From NCBI GenBank assembly GCA_963667575.2, contig CAXXHY010000061.1, positions 124,001-188,000 on the forward strand: DNA of 64,000 nt, read 5' to 3'. The notes beneath the pieces are model-generated. The model saw nothing but the letters and a program-made list of their open reading frames with translations. It was not told where the DNA came from and made no database searches. Position 1 is the stretch's first letter; each line of letters opens with the position of its first letter. Source of the DNA: G963665495 sp963667575 (GTDB lineage: Bacteria > Desulfobacterota > Desulfovibrionia > Desulfovibrionales > Desulfovibrionaceae). Position numbers and translations under genes: made by a program. Shown piece after piece: positions 31,199 to 37,828 of the stretch.

Positions 31199-31678
31199 TC
31201 AATGGTGGTAAGGAAGCCCCTTGAGGATGCTGACAGCACGGAACAATTGTTCCAGCAACACTACCCGTGCCATTTCATGCGGGAAGGTCATCGAACTCAG
31301 AGACAGACTGTGCTGACAACGCCCGAGCACATCCTGAGACAGCCCGTACGCACCTCCAACCACAAAACACAGCCCCTGAGAGCCCTTGTCCTCCTGTGAC
31401 TCTATGAAGGCGGCCAGTTGCACCGATGTAAGCTGGCGGCCGTGCTCATCCAGCGAGATGGCGCATTCGGTTCTGTCCCCGGCATCCAAAGCTGCCAGCA
31501 ATCCTTCTCCTTCCTTTCTGCAGCGCTCGGCCGCGGACATGTTGCCAGCTGCGTCCTTGACGCAACGCTCCTGCAAGCGGTAATGCCGTCCCAGTTGTTT
31601 CCAATAATTATCGGCTGCATCCCGCCAATAGCTGGTACGCAGCTTGCCAACCCAAACAAAACGAACAGTTTTCAACAT
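31199..31678 (-). CDS. rlmH: 23S rRNA (pseudouridine-1915-N3) methyltransferase
   Basis: 158-aa SPOUT-family methyltransferase acting on helix 69 of 23S rRNA. It has the SAM-binding knot CFVVGGAYGLS and the characteristic C-terminus LEQLFRA...GLPYHH. The start ATG 31678 is preceded by GGAG. The frame runs further upstream, but those residues are not family-like. The gene is divergent from the Sua5-type gene with start codons virtually adjacent, and converges with the STAS gene with a 6-bp gap. Confidence 0.95.
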   Translation of the reverse strand: MLKTVRFVWVGKLRTSYWRDAADNYWKQLGRHYRLQERCVKDAAGNMSAAERCRKEGEGLLAALDAGDRTECAISLDEHGRQLTSVQLAAFIESQEDKGSQGLCFVVGGAYGLSQDVLGRCQHSLSLSSMTFPHEMARVVLLEQLFRAVSILKGLPYHH

Positions 31679-31679
31679 A

Positions 31680-32360
31680 GTGACTCCAGTGAGCAGCACC
31701 TTCGCACAAATTGTCTCAGTCCTGCAAGGCGGCCAACCGGCCATCTTTCCCACGGAAACCTTCTACGCGCTGGGCTGTGACGTCCGCAGCACCCAGGCAG
31801 CGGATGCCGTTGTCCACCTCAAAGAACGAAAACCGGACAAAGGCTTGCCCGTGGTCATCGGCGCACGCAGCCAGCTGCGGATGCTTACCCCCCTCTTTGC
31901 AGCCCAAGGCTCTGCAGAATCCTGCGACCCGGAACTGGCCCGGCTGGCCACAGCCCTCATGGACGCTTTCTGGCCCGGACCGCTTAGCCTTGTGCTTCCG
32001 GCACACCCCGAGCTCCCCTCTCTTGTCCGGGGAAGCGTCAACGGATCCACCAATACGGTTGCCGTACGCCATACGCCGCATCCGCAGGCGGCTGCGCTTT
32101 GCCTGGAATGCGGTTTTCCCCTGGTGGCCACCAGCGCCAACCGCTCGGGCCAGCCATCCGCAGCCCTGGCCCAAGACCTGGATCAGAGCCTGCTCGCCCG
32201 TACGCCCTTGCTCGTGGGCTCTCCCGAACCAGGCGGAGGGCTGCCCTCGACCCTGGTTCAGCCGAAACGGCTGGCCGATCAAAGCTATGGCTGCAAAATC
32301 CTGCGAATGGGGGCAATACAGCCCCAGGCCCTGCTTGCCGCGGGTTTTACCCTGATATGA
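31680..32360 (+). CDS. Sua5/YciO/YrdC-family protein (threonylcarbamoyl-AMP synthase type)
   Basis: 226-aa protein of the TsaC/Sua5 superfamily, whose members make threonylcarbamoyl-AMP for the t6A37 modification of tRNAs decoding ANN codons. It shows FPTETFYALGCD, the basic LKERKPDKGLP (KxR motif) and TSANRSGQP (SxN motif). The start is uncertain: GTG 31680 or 31689 fits best, neither with a good Shine-Dalgarno sequence, and the frame is open to a TTG at 31644 inside rlmH. It could be the YciO branch instead. The sRNA array begins directly downstream. Confidence 0.85.
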   Translation: MTPVSSTFAQIVSVLQGGQPAIFPTETFYALGCDVRSTQAADAVVHLKERKPDKGLPVVIGARSQLRMLTPLFAAQGSAESCDPELARLATALMDAFWPGPLSLVLPAHPELPSLVRGSVNGSTNTVAVRHTPHPQAAALCLECGFPLVATSANRSGQPSAALAQDLDQSLLARTPLLVGSPEPGGGLPSTLVQPKRLADQSYGCKILRMGAIQPQALLAAGFTLI

Positions 32361-32538
32361 GGCCGGATCCGGGTTCTATTTTTTGAACCTCCGGCTCCTT
32401 TCAGCTGGCTTTCTCCCTTGGAAAGTCCAATTTTTTTAACCTTCATCCAAATGAAGTGGACCTTCCAAACATTTTTCAATATCATTCAAGTCTTTATTTT
32501 TACAGAATAAAAATAAAAAAATCCAAAAACAGGAAGTT

Positions 32539-32553
32539 TGGCACAGCAGTTGC
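32539..32553 (+). promoter_or_regulatory. sigma54 promoter of sRNA 1
   Basis: TGGCAC-N5-TTGC with the invariant GG and GC of the -24/-12 class. The predicted start is about 12 nt downstream, near 32565. Confidence 0.85.
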
Positions 32554-32564
32554 TTATAACTAAG

Positions 32565-32631
32565 TACCTTCCTGCTTTTGCCAGAGCCGTTTTTCGGGAT
32601 GGGGGTCCTGAAAAACGGCTTTGTTGCTTTC
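32565..32631 (+). ncRNA. predicted sigma54-dependent small RNA, copy 1
   Basis: Predicted transcript of about 67 nt. The 5' part is unpaired and pyrimidine-rich (ACCTTCCTGC, resembling an anti-Shine-Dalgarno sequence). It is followed by an 18-bp stem (32582-32599 with 32606-32623), the six-base loop TGGGGG and a T-rich tail. The hairpin therefore also serves as terminator. No start codon has a usable ribosome-binding site. Expression is inferred from the promoter and terminator, not shown. Confidence 0.75.
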
Positions 32632-32826
32632 AAAAACCGCCGTTGTTTTCTCCTTTCGTACTTTTTCCCGTTTTCCATCACTGGCCCCGTATCTCTGCCT
32701 GCAGCTCAGCCCGCCACTGAACGGCCTGGAACAAAATCAAGCGCAACTCACCGGACAGCTGCCATGCCAGCCACGACCAGCGCACGGCCCCTGACTGGGG
32801 CTCCTCCCCTTGGCTTGAATGGTTAG

Positions 32827-32890
32827 AAAATTTGTACTTCAAAGCCCCCCAAAGACAGGGGACCGGCCTGGAGGTGCAAATTTTTTTACC
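32827..32890 (+). promoter_or_regulatory. paired upstream sites of sRNA 2 (candidate activator sites)
   Basis: Site A AAAATTTGTAC at 32827 and site B AAATTTTTTTACC at 32878 are 51 bp apart. Site B starts 113 bp before the -24/-12 promoter. The same geometry recurs in units 3-5. Confidence 0.6.
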
Positions 32891-32990
32891 TTTTATCTAG
32901 AAAAAATCACGACCTCAAAACTTACAGAGAAACATTTAACACTTTGATATTATTTAATAAAATATAATACTACAGCAACATTAGACAATC

Positions 32991-33005
32991 TGGCACAACG
33001 GTTGC
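32991..33005 (+). promoter_or_regulatory. sigma54 promoter of sRNA 2
   Basis: TGGCAC-N5-TTGCA, with the best -12 match of the five. The predicted start is near 33017. Confidence 0.88.
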
Positions 33006-33016
33006 ATCTACCTGAG

Positions 33017-33083
33017 CTCCTTCTTACTTTTGCCAAAGTCGTTTTTTAGGATGGGGGTCCTGAAAAACGACTTTGCATTTTTC
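33017..33083 (+). ncRNA. predicted sigma54-dependent small RNA, copy 2 (diverged)
   Basis: Same layout and length as the other copies but with sequence changes. The stem (33034-33051 with 33058-33075) has a C-G pair replaced by U-A, two G-U pairs replaced by A-U and one C-G replaced by U-G. The helix stays 18 bp and the loop stays TGGGGG. These compensatory changes support selection on RNA structure. The tail is CATTTTTC. Confidence 0.8.
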
Positions 33084-33205
33084 TGCCCCTGCCACTTTTT
33101 GTTCTCAGACGTATTTTCCTTTCAACTTCCCCTTGCCCACACCCAAAGTATCTTCTTTCCATGGAAGCCCGGAGCTGCGTACCCGCTGACAGCCTGCGCA
33201 GTTGG

Positions 33206-33269
33206 AAAATTTGTACTCCAGGCCCCCTGCAGGCAGCCTACGAGGCCGAATGGTCCAAAATTTTTTACC
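33206..33269 (+). promoter_or_regulatory. paired upstream sites of sRNA 3
   Basis: Site A AAAATTTGTAC at 33206 and site B AAAATTTTTTACC at 33257, 51 bp apart and with site B 113 bp before the promoter. Confidence 0.6.
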
Positions 33270-33369
33270 TTTTTGCTGTAACAGATCATGGCTGCAGCAC
33301 TGGAAAGCTAAAGCATAACATGCTGTTTTTATGAGATAAAAACATTAGAAGTGGTCTTATTGAATCAGT

Positions 33370-33384
33370 TGGCACGGCGATTGC
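33370..33384 (+). promoter_or_regulatory. sigma54 promoter of sRNA 3
   Basis: TGGCACG-N4-TTGC, a full match to the -24/-12 core. The predicted start is near 33396. Confidence 0.88.
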
Positions 33385-33395
33385 TACTACCTGAT

Positions 33396-33462
33396 TACCT
33401 TCCTGCTTTTGCCAGAGCCGTTTTTCGGGATGGGGGTCCTGAAAAACGGCTTTGTTGTTTTC
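33396..33462 (+). ncRNA. predicted sigma54-dependent small RNA, copy 3
   Basis: About 67 nt, with an 18-bp stem (33413-33430 with 33437-33454), loop TGGGGG and tail TTGTTTTC. The hairpin and 5' segment are identical to copies 4 and 5. Confidence 0.78.
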
Positions 33463-33631
33463 AAAACCTGCCGCTGCTTACTCCTGTCCGTATTTTCTTC
33501 CTGATCCGCATACAGAGATGAACGTCACCAGCCAGAGAATGAGCCAAGGCGATCCCAACCGATTCGCGTTGGCCGGACAACAGACCTTACTCGCCCTGGC
33601 ACACGTTTCATCCCAGGCCCTGCGCAGTTGG

Positions 33632-33695
33632 AAAATTTGTACTCCAGGCCCCCTGCAGGCAGCGTACGAGGCCGAATGGTCCAAAATTTTTTACC
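33632..33695 (+). promoter_or_regulatory. paired upstream sites of sRNA 4
   Basis: Site A at 33632 and site B at 33683, 51 bp apart, with site B 113 bp before the promoter. Confidence 0.6.
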
Positions 33696-33795
33696 TTTTT
33701 GCTGGAACAGATCATGGCCGCAGCACTGGCAGACAAAAATATAACATGCTGTTTTTATGAGATAAGAATATCAAAAGTGGTCTTATTGAATCAAT

Positions 33796-33810
33796 TGGCA
33801 CAGGGGTTGC
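33796..33810 (+). promoter_or_regulatory. sigma54 promoter of sRNA 4
   Basis: TGGCAC-N5-TTGC. The predicted start is near 33822. Confidence 0.86.
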
Positions 33811-33821
33811 TACTTCCTGAT

Positions 33822-33888
33822 TACCTTCCTGCTTTTGCCAGAGCCGTTTTTCGGGATGGGGGTCCTGAAAAACGGCTTTGTTGTTTTC
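33822..33888 (+). ncRNA. predicted sigma54-dependent small RNA, copy 4
   Basis: About 67 nt, with an 18-bp stem (33839-33856 with 33863-33880), loop TGGGGG and tail TTGTTTTC. Confidence 0.78.
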
Positions 33889-34055
33889 AAAACCTGCCGC
33901 TGCTTACTCCTGGCCGTATTTTCTTCCTGATCCGCATGCAGAAATGAACAGCACCCACCATAGAGTACGCCCAGGTTGATCCGAGTTTGCTCGCATTGAC
34001 CGGACCACAGACATTTAGACCTTGGAAACGTTGCTGCCAGGCCCTGCGCAGTTGG

Positions 34056-34119
34056 AAAATTTGTACTCCAGGCCCCCTGCAGGCAGCGTACGAGGCCGGA
34101 TAGTCCAAAATTTTTTACC
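34056..34119 (+). promoter_or_regulatory. paired upstream sites of sRNA 5
   Basis: Site A at 34056 and site B at 34107, 51 bp apart, with site B 113 bp before the promoter. Confidence 0.6.
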
Positions 34120-34219
34120 TTTTTCCTGGAACAGAGCATGGCCGCAGCATAGGCAGACAAAAATATAACATACTGTTTTTATGGGATAAGAACATCAGAA
34201 GTGATCTAATTGAAGCAAT

Positions 34220-34234
34220 TGGCACGGCGGTTGC
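34220..34234 (+). promoter_or_regulatory. sigma54 promoter of sRNA 5
   Basis: TGGCACG-N4-TTGC, a full core match. The predicted start is near 34246. Confidence 0.88.
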
Positions 34235-34245
34235 TACTACCTGAT

Positions 34246-34312
34246 TACCTTCCTGCTTTTGCCAGAGCCGTTTTTCGGGATGGGGGTCCTGAAAAACGGC
34301 TTTGTTGTTTTC
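34246..34312 (+). ncRNA. predicted sigma54-dependent small RNA, copy 5
   Basis: About 67 nt, with an 18-bp stem (34263-34280 with 34287-34304), loop TGGGGG and tail TTGTTTTC. It ends 18 bp before the stop codon of the convergent GT9 gene. Confidence 0.78.
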
Positions 34313-34329
34313 TGGCTTCCTGATTTTCT

Positions 34330-35295
34330 TCACGGCTTCCAAAGATGTTGCCGTACCTCACCGCTTACCAATACTTCCTTCAAAGCGCTTGTTACCGCAG
34401 CAACGGGCAGTTCCGTCAGACAAACGGGATTATCGCAATCAAAGGACCGCGTTGTCCGGGAACACGGACGGCAGGAAAGATCACAGGCCAGCGTACTCAG
34501 TCCGGGCGGCGCCCATTGGCGGCGCGATGTGGGCCCGAACAGGACCAGACCGGGCGTACGGACAAGGCCGGCCAGGTGCATGGGGCCGCAGTCGTTGCCG
34601 CAGACGGCCCGGGCATTGGCCAGCGCTGCCATGAGTTCTTCCATGCTTTGCAGGCGGCGGACTTCGCAGGCCCCCAGGGATTCCGGCTGCAGCCCTCTTT
34701 CCTGCTCGGCCGGGCCAAGAACAAACACCGGACGCAGACGCTCAGCGGTGAGCCAGGCGGCAAGTTCAATATATTTGACAAGGGGCCATTGTTTGGCCGG
34801 ATGCCCTGCTCCGGGAAACAGCAGCACTTCATTCCGTTCCTGTCCGGGATTCGCAGTTCCATAAATACGGCGAAAATAATCCGCCCAATGATCCTGCCAA
34901 TCCGTTGGCCAGGGCACATTGCGCGCCAGCAATTGCTCGCGGGCCAGCTCGCGCGGGGAACTTTCCGAATCATCCACTCCACGGATCATCCAAAGAGCCG
35001 GCCAGCCGCGGGAAAAGGGATTCTTGTCGAGTACAAAAAATGGAACAAGGGCCCCCTGCAGCTCCTGCGGCCAGTCTTCCGCCGCATACAGCCTGCGAAT
35101 GGCCCGTTGTTCTTCGGAAGTGGCCGGGGTAATTTCCAAGGGGTCCAGCCAGAGCTTGCGTCCGCCCGAACCAGCCCAGCGTATGGGCAGGGTAGAAAAA
35201 TGGCGACGAAGGGCCGCAAGGGCTGGAAAAATGCAGCAAAAATCACCCAACGCGCCGTTGTGCATCACAATTATCTTATGATATGTCTCTGACAT
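34330..35295 (-). CDS. glycosyltransferase family 9 (heptosyltransferase-like)
   Basis: 321-aa GT9-family enzyme, the family that adds ADP-heptose to the LPS inner core at the cytoplasmic face. It has the N-terminal HNGALGDFCCIFPAL (GALGD motif), LLFPGAGHPAKQWP in the second Rossmann half and GNDCGPMHLAGLV (donor-binding D-x-GPMHLA). The acceptor cannot be specified. It is a single gene convergent with the sRNA array. Confidence 0.88.
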   Translation of the reverse strand: MSETYHKIIVMHNGALGDFCCIFPALAALRRHFSTLPIRWAGSGGRKLWLDPLEITPATSEEQRAIRRLYAAEDWPQELQGALVPFFVLDKNPFSRGWPALWMIRGVDDSESSPRELAREQLLARNVPWPTDWQDHWADYFRRIYGTANPGQERNEVLLFPGAGHPAKQWPLVKYIELAAWLTAERLRPVFVLGPAEQERGLQPESLGACEVRRLQSMEELMAALANARAVCGNDCGPMHLAGLVRTPGLVLFGPTSRRQWAPPGLSTLACDLSCRPCSRTTRSFDCDNPVCLTELPVAAVTSALKEVLVSGEVRQHLWKP

Positions 35296-35570
35296 ACTTT
35301 GTTTCAGCCTTTGTTTTTTATGGCCCGAAGCCGGATCAGATCAGCTGTGCAAAAATTTTGATCGCATCCTATTGAGTGGCAATTGGGGCATTCGGAAATC
35401 GCTGTCGGGTATAATGCGTTCGACCGCTCAACATTTCGGCAGAGCCTGTCCGGGCTGCAATCGCCTGTTTTCCCGGCGAATTGTCTCGGGCGTCATCTTC
35501 GCCCAATATTGTCCCGGTCCGATTCGGACTGGAGACTTGCAAATACGCTTTTCCAGATGGAGTCAAGCAC

Positions 35571-36035
35571 ATGGAACAAACCAAACCCTGTCCGCATTGC
35601 GGCGGACCTCTGCCACAATACCGGAACCCGACCCCCACTGTCGATGTGGTCATTTATGCGCCTGGAAAAGGCATCGTACTCATCGAACGGGTCAATCCCC
35701 CCCATGGCTGGGCTCTGCCCGGAGGATTCGTGGATTACGGCGAAAGCGTCGAACGGGCGGCAGTCCGTGAAGCCCAGGAGGAAACCGGACTGGAAGTGGA
35801 ACTGACCAGCCTGCTCGGGGTCTATTCCGACCCTGCACGGGATCCGCGCAAGCACACCATGAGCGTTGTCTTTACCGGCATAACCGCCGCCCCGGAAGCA
35901 CTCAAGGCCGGAGACGACGCAGGCAAGGCGGCATTCTTCCCCCTTGACGCCCTGCCCTCCCCGCTGGCTTTCGATCACGGCAAAATAGTGAACGATTTCA
36001 TCCAAACGCTACAGAATCTTAAACCTCTCGTATAA
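35571..36035 (+). CDS. NUDIX hydrolase
   Basis: 154-aa hydrolase of nucleoside-diphosphate-linked compounds. The Nudix box GGFVDYGESVERAAVREAQEETGLE (G-x5-E-x7-RE-U-x-EE-x-G-U) is complete. An N-terminal CPHCGG motif may bind metal, as in NudC-like or ADP-ribose-type members. The start ATG 35571 has GGAG upstream; the frame is open to 35481. It is followed by glgA on the same strand, and an ADP-sugar substrate would fit that context but is only a guess. Confidence 0.9.
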   Translation: MEQTKPCPHCGGPLPQYRNPTPTVDVVIYAPGKGIVLIERVNPPHGWALPGGFVDYGESVERAAVREAQEETGLEVELTSLLGVYSDPARDPRKHTMSVVFTGITAAPEALKAGDDAGKAAFFPLDALPSPLAFDHGKIVNDFIQTLQNLKPLV

Positions 36036-36145
36036 ATACTGTTCTATGGTTCGGAGGTTTGACGGGGCAGCACATTCCACGTACGAAGTATGTGGATCGA
36101 CTCATGAAGATAGACACAGCAACCAGCTCGCAATAGAGGAGAAAC

Positions 36146-37608
36146 ATGCCTCCCAATCCTTGGATTCTGTTCGCTACTTCTGAAATCTACCCTTTTTCCA
36201 AAACCGGCGGTCTCGGCGACGTCATGGGGGCGCTGCCCCTTACCCTGCATAACATGGGTATCAAAACAGCCGTGATCACGCCGTTGTACGGAAGGATCAA
36301 GAAAGCAGGCATCCCTTTTCATCTGATCAATCCGGACCTGCATGTCGGTTATCCCTGGGATCCCATCACAGCGGACATCTATTATGCGGACTTTCACGGC
36401 ATGCCCGTGTATTTCATCAGTCGGGATGAATATTTCCAACGCTCGCATTTCTACAACACCTACAAAGGCGATTATTTCGATAATTGCGAACGGTTTATTT
36501 TCTATGCCAGGGCCGTGCTGGAATGGACGCGGCTGCAGGAAACGCCTCCGGCAGTGATCAACTGCAACGACTGGCAGACCGCCCTGATCCCCGGCTACCT
36601 GAACCACTGGCGTATGGGGGATCCTTTCTGGTCCGGAACCCGTACGGTGATGAGCATTCACAACCTGGCTTTTCAGGGGCGCTTTGCCTCGCGGCTGTTC
36701 ATGAATTCCGGATTGCCCGATTGGACCTGGAACATGGACGGCGCGGAATTCTGGGGAGACTTCAATCTGCTCAAGACCGGCATCGCCTATTCCGACCACA
36801 TCACCACGGTCAGCCCCTCCTATGCCACGGAAATCGTCACGCCCCGCTTTCGGCTGCGGCCTGGAAGGCATTCTGAGCAGGCGCTCGGACTCCCTGACCG
36901 GCATACTCAACGGCGCGGATTATCAGGTCTGGGATCCGAGCAACGATCCCATGATCCCGGCCCCCTACAACGTGCATGACATCAGCGGTAAAGCCGTCTG
37001 CAAAACAGGCACTCATCGACGAGCAGGGACTCAACCCCTTTCTTGCCAACCGTCCCATTCTCGGTTTCATCGGGCGCTTGCAGGAACAGAAAGGCATTGA
37101 TCTGCTCCTGGAAATTTTCGAACGCATCATTCAGCGCAATGTAGGCATCGTTGTCCTCGGCGAGGGGAACCTGCGATTTGAAGAGCGTGTTCTGCGGCTC
37201 ATGGAAGAATACCCGCTGCGCTTGTCGGCCAATGTCAGTTATACGGAAGACCTCGCGCACCGCATCCAGGCCGGTTCCGACATTTTTCTGATGCCGTCGC
37301 GCTACGAACCCTGCGGACTGACTCAGATGTATTCGCTTCGATACGGAACCCCTCCGGTCGCCACGGCGGTGGGCGGCCTGCGGGACACCATCATTCCGTA
37401 CCCGCATCCCGAATGTACGGGCTTCATTTTCGACGAATCCAGCGCGGACCAGTTTTACAATGCCATTTGCCAGGCCATCGATGTCTGGGAAACCAACAAG
37501 CACGCCTGGCAACAGATCCAGTTGCGGGCCATGCGTCAGGATTTTTCCTGGCAGCTTTCCGCCAACAAATACCTTTCGCTCTACAGGCAGCTCGGCTGCG
37601 CTCTTTGA
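36146..37608 (+). pseudogene. glgA: glycogen synthase, broken by two frameshifts
   Basis: ADP-glucose-dependent glycogen synthase (GT5) with all parts present but in three frames: 36146 to about 36850, then about 36852-37002, then about 37004-37608. The first part has the N-terminal SKTGGLGDVMGALP (K-T-G-G-L motif), the middle has FGCGLEGIL and NGADYQVWDP, and the last has GFIGRLQEQKG and MPSRYEPCGLTQM. One extra base near 36848-36851 (TTTC) and one in AAAA at 37002-37005 explain both shifts. Removing them restores a normal protein of about 487 aa. GAGGAG precedes ATG 36146. It is followed by glgB. It could be a real pseudogene or a sequence error. Confidence 0.88.
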
Positions 37609-37828
37609 GACTTCGAGGGCGCGGGGCTGCGATTTTCAGACTCTTTTCCTCCTGCAGTTTCCCCGGAAAAGCCTTACAATGATTTAACTTGTGATATTAT
37701 ATGATTTGCACAAATTCTGATCTTTTCATAATTGACGTACCTCTGGTTAGCGAAGCACGGACCTGTTTTTCCATTCCGGCTTCCGCAACCTTTTTTGCCT
37801 CAAAATTCGCTTCATTCGGGAGGCTGAT

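Larger units (their letters stand above)
32380..34320 (+). repeat. five tandem units carrying sigma54 promoters and hairpin RNAs
   Basis: Five copies of a unit of roughly 380-450 bp (promoter starts at 32539, 32991, 33370, 33796 and 34220). Units 3-5 are nearly identical over long stretches; units 1 and 2 have diverged, while the promoter and hairpin stay conserved in all. Each unit contains a paired upstream site (seen in units 2-5), a -24/-12 promoter, a pyrimidine-rich segment and a terminator hairpin. No protein-coding frame is conserved between units. Confidence 0.9.

Noticed and set aside
32538..34160. Several ORFs of 60-116 codons in the repeat array, some repeated between units
   Set aside because: They exist only because the unit is repeated. 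Frames differ between units, starts lack ribosome-binding sites, and they run through promoters and terminators.
32380..34320. Interpretation of the five-copy array as CRISPR or as an IS-derived repeat
   Set aside because: The repeat units are hundreds of bases long with no short spacer/repeat pattern, no terminal inverted repeats, no transposase and no cas genes.
36822..37100. Separate short gene between the two large glgA parts
   Set aside because: Its middle residues are the missing glgA segment (FGCGLEGIL and NGADYQVWDP), so it belongs to a frameshifted glgA.
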